A stretch of 64,000 nucleotides of DNA. Origin: Rhodocyclaceae bacterium. GTDB taxonomy: Bacteria > Pseudomonadota > Gammaproteobacteria > Burkholderiales > Rhodocyclaceae. Where the stretch lies: contig JADJEF010000018.1 of assembly GCA_016702335.1 (NCBI GenBank), forward strand, positions 62,001 to 126,000, given 5' to 3'. Shown here piece by piece: positions 54,256-63,230 of the stretch; the first letter of the stretch is position 1; every line of letters begins with the position of its first letter. The notes under the pieces were generated by a model that worked only from the letters and a program-made list of their open reading frames with translations, did not search any database and was not told where the DNA came from. Position numbers and translations under genes: made by a program.

Positions 54256-56708
54256 TGTCGACTCGCTTCGATCTGCCGCGTCGCCTGGTTCGACTGTTTG
54301 CAAACCTGCTTTACCTGCGCGCACGTACGCAAGTCATTGTCGGGCGTGGCGATCGTTTTGACCTGAACCCCGCGCTGCCGGTCTGCTATGTGCTTGAACA
54401 CCGCTACCTCACTGATCTGGCGGTGCTGGACCGTGAATGCCGGGTACGCAATCTGCCCGACGCCATGGCCCGCCTGAGCATGCGCCCACTGCGCGGGCGG
54501 CGGGTCAGCATTGCCATGCAAGGCGGCCGGGGCCAGCCGATACACACCGAAGAGCTGGAGGTGCTGGTCAGCCACGCACTGGCCGACCCGAGCTTTGACA
54601 TTCAATTGATTCCGGTCAGCATTCTCTGGGGTCGGGCGCCGGGCACGCAGGAATCGATCGTCGAGGCCTTGTTCGCGGAAACCTGGCAGGTCACCACCGG
54701 CTTGCGCCATATGCTCAATGTGCTCATTCACGGGCGGCAGACGGTGGTACGCATTGACCTGCCCGGCTCGCTGCGCGAACTGATGCGCGGTGACACCGAT
54801 GTTGGTCATGCCACACGGCGTCTGGCACGCATTTTCCGCCTGCACTTCTATCGTGAGCGCACCCGCGCCATCGGCCCGGATCTGTCGCACCGCAATACCC
54901 AACTGAAAGCCCTGCTCGGCGCGCGCGAGGTGCGTGAAGCCATTGCTGCCGAGGCGCTGGAAAAGCATATCCCTTTCGTCAAGGCCGAAGCCATTGCCCG
55001 CGACTACGCACTGGAGATCGCCTCTGATCTTTCCTACACCCTGACGCGGGCCTTCATGCTGATCATGGACTGGGCCACGCGCCGAGTTTTCGACGGTGTG
55101 ACCGTCGCCCATCTTGATCGCCTTGAAAGCCTGCCGCGCAATGCGACGCTGGTGTATGTGCCAACCCATCGCAGCTACCTTGATGCGCCGCTGCTTAATC
55201 ACTTTCTCTACCGCAACGGCAACACCTTTCCGCACGCCGTGGCTGGGGCAAACCTCAACGTGCCGGTGGTCGGGCGCCTGTTGCGCGGCATCGGCGCGTT
55301 TTACTTGCGGCGCAAGATCAAGGGCAATGCCCTTTACACCACCGTGTTCAATCAGTACATGTACCAGATGATTGATCGCGGGTTCCCCCTGCAGTACTAC
55401 ATCGAAGGCACGCGCAGTCGCAGTGGCGCGCTACTTACACCGCGCACCGGCATGCTGGGCATGACGGTGCATAGCTACCTGCGCAGCCGCTCGCGGCCGC
55501 TGTACTTTGTGCCGGTGTATTTTGGTTATGAAAAGCTGATCGAAGGCGGTACTTACCTGGAAGAGTTCGGCGGCAAAGCCAAAAAGGGGGAATCGCTGCT
55601 CGGCATGATTCGCGGCACCCGCAAGCTGCGCCAGCAGTACGGCAAAGTGTTCGCCAACATCGGCGAGCCCCTGCGACTATCGAGCTTTTTAGATGCGCAG
55701 GCGGTTCCGTGGCGCGAATCCGCCGGCACCGGGCTGGTCGACGCCAAGGCACCGTGGCTGCGCGCCTCCGTGGGGGCGACCGGTGCCGAGCTCGCCCGGC
55801 GCATCAATGCCGCCGCTGTGGTGCACCCCGTGAGCTTTGTCGCGCTCTGCCTGCTCGCGACGCCCAAGTGCACCGCCGATCTGCGTGTGATCGAGCGCCA
55901 GATCGAGCATTTGCAGTACCTCGCCGGGCACTGCGGTCTGCCTGATACGGTGGTGTGCTCTGGCGACGCTCCTGCGGCGATGATCGAGCGGGGAATCGCG
56001 CTGGGCTTGCTCTCGCGCTACCAGCACTCGCTGGGCGATCTGCTGCGCGCCAGCGACGCACAGGCCGGCTTGCTTGCGTATGCGCGCAATAACGTCATAC
56101 ATCTGTTTGCATTGCCTTCATTGCTGGCCGGGTTGGTCAGTCACAATTTGCTGCTCAGTCGCAGCAAGGCGCGTGAAGCGATTCACGGCATCTACGGATT
56201 GCTGCAGGCGCAGCTGTTTCTGCCCTGGCCTGCCGACCAGTTATCAGGCGCGATCGATGCTACCGAGCGCGCGCTGATCACCCGTGGTCTGATCATTTAT
56301 GACGAGGTCGCTGATCTGCTGCGCGCGCCGCTACCGCAGGCCGAGGCGCATGGTGATCTCACCGCCCTGGTCGAGATTCTGCGCTCGACCGTGGAGCGGC
56401 AGTTCCTGATTTTGGCCCTGCTCCAGCAGGTCGGTTCGGGCGTGACCAAGCGTGATGATTTCGAACAGGCCGGGCACCTTCTGGCGCAGCGCTTGTCGGC
56501 GCTCTACGTAATGAGTACCCCCGATTTCGCTGAAAAAGCCCTGTTTGTCGCCAGTGTCGGCAACCTGCTCGATCTCGGGTTACTCAGTCTCGATGCCGAG
56601 GGCCGGCTGTGTTTCGATGAACGCATCACCGTCCCGGCGGCTCAGACGCAATTGCTTCTGGCACCGCTGGTGCGCCATAGCATCGAGCGCCTGGCGCGGG
56701 TCAATTGA
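54255..56708 (+). CDS. plsB: Glycerol-3-phosphate 1-O-acyltransferase PlsB
   Basis: 817 residues, the usual length of PlsB. The four acyltransferase blocks are visible: VPTHRSYLDAPLLNHFLYRN (HX4D), GIGAFYLRRKIKGNALYT, QYYIEGTRSRSGALLTPRTG and FVPVYFGYEKLIEGGTYLEE. It makes 1-acyl-glycerol-3-phosphate at the inner membrane using acyl-ACP or acyl-CoA. An N-terminal start at ATG 54255 overlaps the previous stop. Confidence 0.95.
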   Translation: MSTRFDLPRRLVRLFANLLYLRARTQVIVGRGDRFDLNPALPVCYVLEHRYLTDLAVLDRECRVRNLPDAMARLSMRPLRGRRVSIAMQGGRGQPIHTEELEVLVSHALADPSFDIQLIPVSILWGRAPGTQESIVEALFAETWQVTTGLRHMLNVLIHGRQTVVRIDLPGSLRELMRGDTDVGHATRRLARIFRLHFYRERTRAIGPDLSHRNTQLKALLGAREVREAIAAEALEKHIPFVKAEAIARDYALEIASDLSYTLTRAFMLIMDWATRRVFDGVTVAHLDRLESLPRNATLVYVPTHRSYLDAPLLNHFLYRNGNTFPHAVAGANLNVPVVGRLLRGIGAFYLRRKIKGNALYTTVFNQYMYQMIDRGFPLQYYIEGTRSRSGALLTPRTGMLGMTVHSYLRSRSRPLYFVPVYFGYEKLIEGGTYLEEFGGKAKKGESLLGMIRGTRKLRQQYGKVFANIGEPLRLSSFLDAQAVPWRESAGTGLVDAKAPWLRASVGATGAELARRINAAAVVHPVSFVALCLLATPKCTADLRVIERQIEHLQYLAGHCGLPDTVVCSGDAPAAMIERGIALGLLSRYQHSLGDLLRASDAQAGLLAYARNNVIHLFALPSLLAGLVSHNLLLSRSKAREAIHGIYGLLQAQLFLPWPADQLSGAIDATERALITRGLIIYDEVADLLRAPLPQAEAHGDLTALVEILRSTVERQFLILALLQQVGSGVTKRDDFEQAGHLLAQRLSALYVMSTPDFAEKALFVASVGNLLDLGLLSLDAEGRLCFDERITVPAAQTQLLLAPLVRHSIERLARVN

Positions 56709-56728
56709 GCCGCGCCGCAGGCCTGTTC

Positions 56729-56783
56729 GCAACTCGGCGCTGGTAACACGGCGATTGGCGGGCGCTGTCAAGCGCCGAGTTGC
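56729..56783. repeat. Inverted REP pair between convergent genes
   Basis: GCAACTCGGCGCT (56729-56741) and its exact reverse complement (56771-56783), with a 29-base loop. The left arm lies 20 bp after plsB. The right arm is inside the last codons of the convergent methyltransferase (ending EQLGA). Probably a bidirectional terminator. Confidence 0.7.
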
Positions 56784-57619
56784 TCCGCAGCGAGCCCGAA
56801 GCGCCCACGTAGTTCGTTCAGGTTCAGCGTGTCGAGAATGTCGGCAATGCGCTCCAGCGCGTTTTTGCGTGGCTGGCCAGTGTATTTGCCGATGATCAAT
56901 TCGTTCTTCATCGAGTGCTCCCAACCGACCAGCTCGGTCACCGTGACCTGATAGCCGTGCGCCTCAAGTAGCAGGCAGCGCAAGGCGTTAGTCACCTGGC
57001 TGCCGAATTCGCGGGTGTGAATCGGGTGCCGCCAAAGCTCGGAGAGCGAGGTTTTTCCGAACGACGCATTCTTGTTCTGGCGCAGCGTCGCCGCCACCTC
57101 GGCCTGGCAGCACGGCACCAGCACAATGGCGCGTGCCTGCTTGGCAAAGGCGAACCGGATCGCGTCGTCGGTGGCCGTATTGCAGGCGTGCAGGGCGGTC
57201 ACAATGTCGACCTGAGCGGGCAATTCGGGGCTAGCGAGCGAGGCCTCGGCAGAAAGGTGCAGAAAGCGCATGCGGGCAAAGCCCAGCCTTGCTGCGAGCT
57301 CGCGGGAATGGGTGACCAGTTCCCCGCGGGTTTCAATGCCGATGATCTCGCCTGCGGAACGTGACTTCAGGAACAGATCGTAGAGAATGAAGCCGAGATA
57401 CGACTTGCCGGCACCGTGGTCGGCCAGCGTCATACCGGCTGCGGGGTGCTGTGCCGCCAGTGCAGCTTCGAGCAAAGGTTCGATGAACTGGTAGAGGTGA
57501 TACACCTGCTTGAGCTTGCGCCGGCTGTCCTGATTCAGCTTGCCGTCACGGGTGAGGATGTGCAGTTCCTTGAGCAGTTCCAGCGACTGCCCAGGACGGA
57601 TTTCAGCGATCGTGTTCAT
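56768..57619 (-). CDS. SAM-dependent methyltransferase-like protein (Methyltransf_32 type)
   Basis: 283 residues from ATG 57619 (MNTIAEIRPGQSLELL). The SAM site is MTLADHGAGKSYLGFILYDL, followed by EIIGIETRGELVTHSRELAA, VDIVTALHACNTATDDAIRF and AIVLVPCCQAEVAATLR. This is the order of the Methyltransf_32 family, in which the LHxCxxATD and PCC motifs are conserved; some members act on tRNA. Substrate unknown. The last five codons come from the REP repeat. Divergent from the channel gene. Confidence 0.8.
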   Translation of the reverse strand: MNTIAEIRPGQSLELLKELHILTRDGKLNQDSRRKLKQVYHLYQFIEPLLEAALAAQHPAAGMTLADHGAGKSYLGFILYDLFLKSRSAGEIIGIETRGELVTHSRELAARLGFARMRFLHLSAEASLASPELPAQVDIVTALHACNTATDDAIRFAFAKQARAIVLVPCCQAEVAATLRQNKNASFGKTSLSELWRHPIHTREFGSQVTNALRCLLLEAHGYQVTVTELVGWEHSMKNELIIGKYTGQPRKNALERIADILDTLNLNELRGRFGLAAEQLGA

Positions 57620-57756
57620 GTTTCGTGCACATCCTTGGCCGGTCAAGCGAAATTGTTTTTGTGCGTATCAAATTTACCGACACCGCTGGCCAATATGCCA
57701 GAGACTTGCTTGCGCGGTGAAAGTTCGGCGGTGAAAATGGTGGGCTGGAATGTGCA

Positions 57757-58815
57757 GTGAGCAATGATATGAACTACAACGACAGTTTTGATCCGATTGA
57801 GCGGGCCCAGAGGTCGATATTCTGGGCCTTCGCAGCCTTCGGTCTGGTAATGGTGGTGGGAACGGTAGGGTACAAGAGTTTCGGCGGCGACGACGTGACC
57901 TGGATCGATTCGCTCTATATGACCTTTCTCATGGTGGCGACTATCGGTTATGGGGCGGGCCTTGAGATTTTTCATCAACCCAACCGCGAGTTTTTCACCA
58001 TGGCCATTGCCTTTTCGGGCATCGGCATCATGACTTATTTTTTTTCCAGCGTCACGGCGCTGGTTCTGGCCAGCGATTTTGACAAATCATTGCGGAGACG
58101 ACGCATGGACAAACAACTCAGAAAAATAAACGGCCATTTCATCCTCTGTGGTTTCGGGAGAGTGGGCAGAAACGTGGCACATGAACTGCGTGCCACCGGG
58201 CGCAGCTATGTGGTCATTGATGAGTCCCAGGAAATACTGGACACTCATATCGAGAAGCACCCCGGAATGCTTTTTGTCGTCGGTGACGCCTCGGACGACG
58301 ATATATTGATCGAAGCCAACATCCGGCAGGCGCGTGGCGTTTTCGCCGTTACCGGCGATGACAGCCGCAACCTGATGATTTCCCTGACGGCCAAGCAAAT
58401 CAACCCACAAGCCAGGGTGGTTGCCCGCTGCAACGATGTGCGCAATACCGAAAAATTGCGCAAGGCCGGTGCCGACGCGATTGTTTCCCCCAACTTTACC
58501 GGGGGCATGCGCATTGCGTCAGCCATGCTTCGTCCTCAGGTTGTCTCGTTTTTGGATGAAATGTTGCGCTCGGAAAACAACCTTCGGATTGAAGAGATTC
58601 CGGTAGCCCACGGATTTAGCTCGTGCGCTCTGGGCAACATTCACCAGGATCGCAGTGACCACTATGTACTGCTGGCGGTGCGTACCGGGAATCAGTGGGT
58701 GTTCAATCCGCCGCGCGACTTCGTCTTGCATGGCGGGCATGTGCTCATTGCCATGGCGTCTCCCGAGGGACGGTTGGAACTGGAAGAAACGCTGAATCGA
58801 CAATTGCTCGGCTGA
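57757..58815 (+). CDS. Potassium channel protein with RCK (TrkA-N) domain
   Basis: 352 residues from GTG 57757 (ATG 57769 also possible). Two TM helices flank a pore with selectivity filter TIGYG (FLMVATIGYGAGLEI), then a Rossmann RCK domain (HFILCGFGRVGRNVAHELRA, VIDESQEILDTHIEKHPGML, VVGDASDDDILIEANIRQAR) and a TrkA-C part (VLHGGHVLIAMASPEGRLEL). MthK/Kch-like ligand-gated K+ channel. The RCK nucleotide motif GFGRVG is intact. Confidence 0.88.
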   Translation: MSNDMNYNDSFDPIERAQRSIFWAFAAFGLVMVVGTVGYKSFGGDDVTWIDSLYMTFLMVATIGYGAGLEIFHQPNREFFTMAIAFSGIGIMTYFFSSVTALVLASDFDKSLRRRRMDKQLRKINGHFILCGFGRVGRNVAHELRATGRSYVVIDESQEILDTHIEKHPGMLFVVGDASDDDILIEANIRQARGVFAVTGDDSRNLMISLTAKQINPQARVVARCNDVRNTEKLRKAGADAIVSPNFTGGMRIASAMLRPQVVSFLDEMLRSENNLRIEEIPVAHGFSSCALGNIHQDRSDHYVLLAVRTGNQWVFNPPRDFVLHGGHVLIAMASPEGRLELEETLNRQLLG

Positions 58816-58878
58816 AGCGCAGTATGATTTGCCATCATATAAAGGGGTCAGAGCGATTATCTTTCTCGCTAATGAGTC

Positions 58879-58909
58879 AGGGCAGGCGAGAGCCTGTCTT
58901 CTACTCTAC
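58879..58909 (+). mobile_element. Relic of a group II intron 3' end
   Basis: GGGCAGGCGAGAGCCTGTCT then TCTACTCTAC closely matches the last bases of the intron at 9488 (GGGCAGGCGAAAGCCTGTTC, then TCTACTCTAC), that is domain VI and the 3' splice end. No intron body precedes it. It may result from a 3'-truncated insertion or a deletion. Confidence 0.5.
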
Positions 58910-59435
58910 CCTTTAACTACTTTTAACTATTGTCTTTTTCAGTAAGTTGTAGCACGCTTGCCGTATGCATCTAAGTACTGACTGCGGGTGCGCGTCACTG
59001 GCGCAAGACATGGTGAACACGGACATTGAATCCTTGCCGATTTGGACGAATCTTCGGCGCGTCTACTGCCGTTCGCCTTGCCCGCGCTATTACCGCTGCG
59101 TAGTCTGTGACACGATCTGGCAGGATTCACTTGAGCCCTTCATGCATGTCGACGTCGCTGTGGTTGCGCGCACCCGGCTCGATGCATACGGCGCACCGGT
59201 GGCAGTGCACTTCGACTTGTCCCGGCACGGTCGCGAACGGATCGGCTGACCCGGCTTGCCGCCAGACTCCGTTGGTAATCGCTGACCCCTTTGGCTCGAC
59301 GGTCTAGGGATCGGTCGCGGGGTCAAGGAAGGGCTTCGTCAGGCTGGTCGAGCACGCCGCCAGCAGCGTGGCATTGATGAGCGGGCGGAGGCGGTTCATG
59401 CGGCGGCCGTCCAGTGTGCGGCGTTGAGCGTCCTA

Positions 59436-59463
59436 TCGCCGTGTCGCCAGCGCCGACTTGCGG
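59436..59463. repeat. REP-like repeat
   Basis: TCGCCGTGTCGCCAGCGCCG then ACTTGCGG, the plus orientation, about 200 bp before the thioesterase gene. Confidence 0.75.
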
Positions 59464-59668
59464 ATAAACGCTCCTCCACCCCGGCATCGACCAGCGGAAC
59501 CAACTAGAAAGGTCAGAGACACTTGGCGGTCGGCACAGGTGGCCCGTTGAGTGGCGGGGAGGTGGGGAACAAGAGATTTGCCGCAAGTTTACCTTGCCCC
59601 TTGGCGGCCACCCGCCTGGGCAACGACTGTGGTTAAACTTGCCCGCTCCACATCGTTGAGAAAACGCC

Positions 59669-60457
59669 ATGAGTGTGAGTCACCTGTTCGATAGCATTTC
59701 CTATGAGGGCGACACCGCCAGTCTTGAGTTGAGTCCGGACTGGCTTCAGGGCCGCACTGCTTATGGCGGCTGGCAGGCCGCGCTGGGTTTGCGCGCCATG
59801 GAACGCGTCCTGGGTGACGCCGTGCCGCTGCGCTCGTTGCAAGTCAATTTCATTGCGCCAGTGCCGCCGGGCCGGGTGACGGCACATGCCGAACTGCTGC
59901 GTCGGGGCAAGTCGGCCGCGCAACTGGAGGCGCGAATTCTGATCGACGGAAAGGTTGCCTTAACCGCAGTGGGTATTTTTGGTGCGCAGCGCGAGTCGGC
60001 GGTGCGCGAAGTGCCGGTGGCACCAGCGGCGGCTGTGCCCGTCGAGACCGTGCCCGATGCGCCGCACGGCGGTTTGCGCCCGGCCTTCACGCGTCATTTC
60101 GACATGCGCTGGGGGGCGGGTTTGCCGCCTTTCTCCGGGGCAGAACATTCTGATGCGCAGATTTTCGTGCGCTATCGCAACGAGCCGGTCAGCAGCGATG
60201 CGCTTCTGGTGTGCCTGGCCGATGCCATTCCACCCTCGGCGATCTCGGTGTTCAAGGCCCCCGCGATGCTCAGCAGCATGAACTGGACGCTGGAATTCGT
60301 AACCCCGATGAATGAGGCCGAGCGTGCCGGCTGGCTGCGCTTTGATTCCGGGCTGACGGCAGCAGGCGATGGTTACGGCTGGGAAAACACCCTGATCTGG
60401 TCGGATCAGGGGCGGCTGGTGGCCATCAGCCGGCAGTGCGTGGCCTTGTTCGGGTGA
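59669..60457 (+). CDS. Acyl-CoA thioesterase-like protein (double hotdog)
   Basis: 262 residues of the thioesterase-like superfamily (TesB-related). First hotdog: GRTAYGGWQAALGLRAMERV, LRSLQVNFIAPVPPGRVTAH, ARILIDGKVALTAVGIFGAQ. Second: DMRWGAGLPPFSGAEHSDAQ, VSSDALLVCLADAIPPSAIS, SMNWTLEFVTPMNEAERAGW and the end WSDQGRLVAISRQCVALFG. It is expected to hydrolyse acyl-CoA in the cytoplasm; the substrate chain length cannot be told. It stands alone, convergent with the SPFH gene. Confidence 0.85.
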   Translation: MSVSHLFDSISYEGDTASLELSPDWLQGRTAYGGWQAALGLRAMERVLGDAVPLRSLQVNFIAPVPPGRVTAHAELLRRGKSAAQLEARILIDGKVALTAVGIFGAQRESAVREVPVAPAAAVPVETVPDAPHGGLRPAFTRHFDMRWGAGLPPFSGAEHSDAQIFVRYRNEPVSSDALLVCLADAIPPSAISVFKAPAMLSSMNWTLEFVTPMNEAERAGWLRFDSGLTAAGDGYGWENTLIWSDQGRLVAISRQCVALFG

Positions 60458-60486
60458 TGGGTACGGGCTGGGCGCGGGGACTCACA

Positions 60487-61281
60487 TCACTTGAGCATCA
60501 ACGAGGTCATGTTGGACGGGATAACATAAATGGCGTTCTTGTTCTCGCGCAGAGCGGCGACCATTTCTTTCTGAATCTGCAGCTCCATCACGCGGATGTT
60601 TTCCTTGTTGGCAGCGAGGGCGTTGAGTCGCTCGGCCTCCTTCTTGGCTGTTTCGACTTCAATCTGCTTGGTCTTGAGTTCATTCTGCGCACGCAAGACG
60701 TCGTTGGCAGATTGAATGATCGCCGCAGCCGGCTGCACATTGCGAATCTGCGCCTGGTTGACGGTAAGTGCCGCGTCAAGGCGTTCTTCCTTGAGCGTGG
60801 CTCGGATACCCTCGATGGTATCGGATTCAATCATCTGGCGCGCGTCGGCGACTTTCAGAGCGTCGTGCTTGCGCACCGCTTTGTAGGCCGATGAACGCGC
60901 AATGCTGGTCAGGTAGTTGTACATCAGGTACCAGTCGCCGTTATCGAAGGCGTGAAAGCCCCGCGACTTGGTGGTGTAAAGCTCGCCCACGCTGGCCGGG
61001 TTGATGCTGTAGATGACCATCATGTCGAAATCGGCCAGCGTGCTGTTGTCGGCCGCCTGCGGTGTCATGTTCTGAATATCCAGCGCGATGTCGCGCACAG
61101 GAAAGGTCAGAACGTCGCCGATCACGGTCTGATTGAATGTCCCGGGCTGCAGTTCGGTGAGATTGACTTGCTTGTCGAAGCCCACACGCAAACCCACTTC
61201 GCCGGTTTCGATCCGCTGAATGCAACCGGAGAGTGTGACCACGCTGGCGATGGCCAGGCCCATTTTTGCAAAAAGTTTCAC
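60487..61281 (-). CDS. SPFH/Band 7 (prohibitin-like) lipoprotein
   Basis: 264 residues. Lipoprotein signal MKLFAKMGLAIASVVTLSGC (lipobox LSGC). The SPFH domain follows (GEVGLRVGFDKQVNLTELQP, VFPVRDIAL-like strand, DNSTLADFDMMVIYSINPAS), then a coiled-coil region rich in Ala and charged residues (LKTKQIEVETAKKEAERLNA, ENIRVMELQIQKEMVAALR). Such proteins assemble into membrane rings or scaffolds. Most have an N-terminal TM helix, so a lipid anchor is unusual. It lies 12 bp after the small membrane protein gene, probably one operon. Confidence 0.85.
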   Translation of the reverse strand: MKLFAKMGLAIASVVTLSGCIQRIETGEVGLRVGFDKQVNLTELQPGTFNQTVIGDVLTFPVRDIALDIQNMTPQAADNSTLADFDMMVIYSINPASVGELYTTKSRGFHAFDNGDWYLMYNYLTSIARSSAYKAVRKHDALKVADARQMIESDTIEGIRATLKEERLDAALTVNQAQIRNVQPAAAIIQSANDVLRAQNELKTKQIEVETAKKEAERLNALAANKENIRVMELQIQKEMVAALRENKNAIYVIPSNMTSLMLK

Positions 61282-61293
61282 CGTAATCTCCCG

Positions 61294-61542
61294 TTAAAAA
61301 ATGAGTACAAACACCACGAGCGCCAGTGTGGCGAGGATGGCGGCGGCCAGACCGAGCAGCACGCGAGGCAACCAGAGGCTGGTATCACTCGCGCCCACCG
61401 GCCGAATTTGATGCAGGTTCTGGATTTTCCGTACTTGCGGCGTTTGTCGTGTATGCCGTGCTTGCCGTTCGTCGCGCAGCTTTGCCAGCAAAAAAACAAT
61501 AACACACCACAGCACAACCCAAGCCACCACTCCTCGCAGCAT
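61294..61542 (-). CDS. Small membrane protein upstream of the SPFH gene
   Basis: 82 residues with TM helices near 3-20 (VVAWVVLWCVIVFLLA) and 58-82 (PRVLLGLAAAILATLALVVF), joined by a basic cytoplasmic or periplasmic loop. Co-directional with and 12 bp before the SPFH lipoprotein. It could be its partner, as NfeD proteins are for other SPFH members, but it has no NfeD motif. Confidence 0.6.
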   Translation of the reverse strand: MLRGVVAWVVLWCVIVFLLAKLRDERQARHTRQTPQVRKIQNLHQIRPVGASDTSLWLPRVLLGLAAAILATLALVVFVLIF

Positions 61543-61643
61543 AGCGCGCTCCCCCTCCGGGGAAATTGTAGTCGTATCTAACTGCGGTGTTGTGCGCTCG
61601 GGTCAAGGCATTCTGTGCCCGAGGCGGGGATGGGCCCGCCGGG

Positions 61644-62072
61644 TTACGGCACTTTCGCCGGCTGCTTGCCCAGCCATTCATGGACCGCCATGCCGGCGAG
61701 CATGGCCAGTACAAAGACCATCGCCTTGGGCTGTCCCGCGCCGACTGAAACAATCGCCGGGCCGGGGCAGAAGCCGGCCAGGCCCCAGCCCGCGCCAAAG
61801 CTCAGGCTACCGAGCACCAGGCGACGGTCTATAGCGCTGACGGTGGGTAGCTTCAGCGCGCCGCCGAGAAGGGTGGTGGTGCGCCGGCGAGCCCAGGTAA
61901 AGGCCACGATCGCGATACCGATGGCACCGCCCATGACCAGCGCCAGCGAAGGGTCCCACAGGCCGGCGAGATCCAGAAAGCCGATCACCTTGCCGGGGTC
62001 GGTCATGCCTGAGACGATCAGTCCGGTGCCGACGATGAGCCCGACGGCGAATTCAGAAAGACGATTCTTCAT
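61644..62072 (-). CDS. YeeE/YedE-family transporter, second half (DUF6691)
   Basis: 142 residues from ATG 62072 (after aaggaatc). About four TM helices; motifs are FAVGLIVGTGLIVSGMTDPG, LVLGSLSFGAGWGLAGFCPG (Cys near the pore) and AIVSVGAGQPKAMVFVLAML. Split YeeE/YedE proteins of this type move thiosulfate or other reduced sulfur compounds, and are found near sulfide-responsive genes. It lies 25 bp downstream of its partner at 62098. Confidence 0.8.
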   Translation of the reverse strand: MKNRLSEFAVGLIVGTGLIVSGMTDPGKVIGFLDLAGLWDPSLALVMGGAIGIAIVAFTWARRRTTTLLGGALKLPTVSAIDRRLVLGSLSFGAGWGLAGFCPGPAIVSVGAGQPKAMVFVLAMLAGMAVHEWLGKQPAKVP

Positions 62073-62097
62073 GGTCGATTCCTTGTTCATTGCGTGC

Positions 62098-62529
62098 TCA
62101 GGCGAGCAGGTGGCGGACAACAAATACCGTCGCAAAGCCTGCCCCCATGAACGACAAGGTTGCCACCAGCGAGCGCGGTGACAGCCGCGACAGGCCGCAG
62201 ACGCTGTGACCCGTGGTGCACCCGCCGGAATAGCTGGTACCCAGGCCGACCAGCAGGCCGGCAGCGATAATCATCGGCCAACTGGCGTCAACGCGTGCGT
62301 GCATCGTGCCGACGAGGAGCTGGTAAAGGACGGGCGCGGTGAGCATGCCCAGCAAAAAGGTGATGCGCCACGCGTTGTCGCCTGCGGCTGGGCGCAACAA
62401 GCCGCCCAGAATGCCGCTGATACCGAGAATGCGGCCGTTCATCAGAAGGAACAAGGCGGCCGCCAGCCCGATCAGGGCGCCGCCGGCGAGGGCGCTCCAT
62501 GGGGTGAAGTGGGTCCAGTCGATGGTCAA
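62098..62529 (-). CDS. YeeE/YedE-family transporter, first half
   Basis: 143 residues, about four TM helices. The conserved motif is SYSGGCTTGHSVCGLSRLSP, with two Cys that handle sulfur in characterised relatives, and GILGGLLRPAAGDNAWR precedes it. It is paired with 61644-62072; together they equal one full-length transporter. Confidence 0.82.
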   Translation of the reverse strand: MTIDWTHFTPWSALAGGALIGLAAALFLLMNGRILGISGILGGLLRPAAGDNAWRITFLLGMLTAPVLYQLLVGTMHARVDASWPMIIAAGLLVGLGTSYSGGCTTGHSVCGLSRLSPRSLVATLSFMGAGFATVFVVRHLLA

Positions 62530-62542
62530 GGCGGCTCCTTGC

Positions 62543-63121
62543 TTACAGCGGTCGCTTTACGCTCAGAGCACCACGGATCTGGCCCAGGCTGTAGCCGGTG
62601 GCGCGGTCGTTGGGGTAGCTGCGGCCCAGTTCGGTACGCAGTGCCGGCTCGATCGACTCGGTCGCGCCGTGGCACGACAGGCACACCGTGCCCACCGGGA
62701 TCGCGCGGATGTAGCGATAGACCGGCATGCCGCTTTCGCTCACGATTTCGCCGGTCTCCAGGGTTTCGACCTTTTCACCGTTGGCCGCGCGAATGTTGAA
62801 ATCGGCCAGTTGCCGTACTTCCCAGCTATCGGGCGTCCCGCGCTCGGCATTGCGGGTTTTCAGGCTGACGCGGCGCATGCCCCAGCCGGTCTTGTCGGCT
62901 TGTTCCTTGAGCAGCAGGGGCGCTTTTTCCTTGCACACCGGGATCGCTGCCATGGCGCCGTGGGCGGCGACCGTCTCTTGCATCATGCCAACGACCCGGG
63001 GCAGGACGGGCAGGGCTTGCTTGCGCGTGTCAGCTTTCAAGGCGTCGAGGTCTTGGGCGGCATTGGCTGTGGCCGAGGCAGTGGTAATCAGCGCGAGAAA
63101 AATGAGGGTGAGTTGACGCAT
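62543..63121 (-). CDS. DUF3365 (Tll0287-like) c-type heme protein
   Basis: 192 residues. Signal peptide (MRQLTLIFLALITTASATAN), a PAS-like fold of the Tll0287 type (GMMQETVAAHGAMAAIPVCK, KTRNAERGTPDSWEVRQLAD), and a heme motif VGTVCLSCHGATESIEP (CLSCH). Periplasmic, probably a redox sensor or electron carrier. It is 13 bp upstream of the YeeE/YedE pair, so the group may handle or sense reduced sulfur. Confidence 0.85.
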   Translation of the reverse strand: MRQLTLIFLALITTASATANAAQDLDALKADTRKQALPVLPRVVGMMQETVAAHGAMAAIPVCKEKAPLLLKEQADKTGWGMRRVSLKTRNAERGTPDSWEVRQLADFNIRAANGEKVETLETGEIVSESGMPVYRYIRAIPVGTVCLSCHGATESIEPALRTELGRSYPNDRATGYSLGQIRGALSVKRPL

Positions 63122-63230
63122 GACAAGCTCCTATCTAAATAAGAGTTTAATAATACTCCGATGTTGGCGCATTGGTGCATCGGCACACAGCGCGCGGCCG
63201 CACTTTCTTAATTTTCCTATGGAGCCCTCC

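Larger units (their letters stand above)
58816..59668. other. Gene-poor stretch with repeats; one doubtful small ORF
   Basis: Between the channel and the thioesterase. It contains the intron relic at 58879-58909 and the REP copy at 59436-59463. A 94-codon plus-strand frame (58965-59249) includes YRCVVCDTIW, a possible CxxC zinc knuckle, and ends in HFDLSRHGRERIG. It has no convincing ribosome-binding site or relative that I know, so I do not call it a gene. Confidence 0.4.

Noticed and set aside
54192..55235. 347-codon minus-strand open frame
   Set aside because: It is antisense to plsB, with no motif.
58965..59249. 94-codon frame with a CxxC pair
   Set aside because: No convincing ribosome-binding site or family; it lies in a repeat-containing stretch. 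Mentioned only in the description of the gap.
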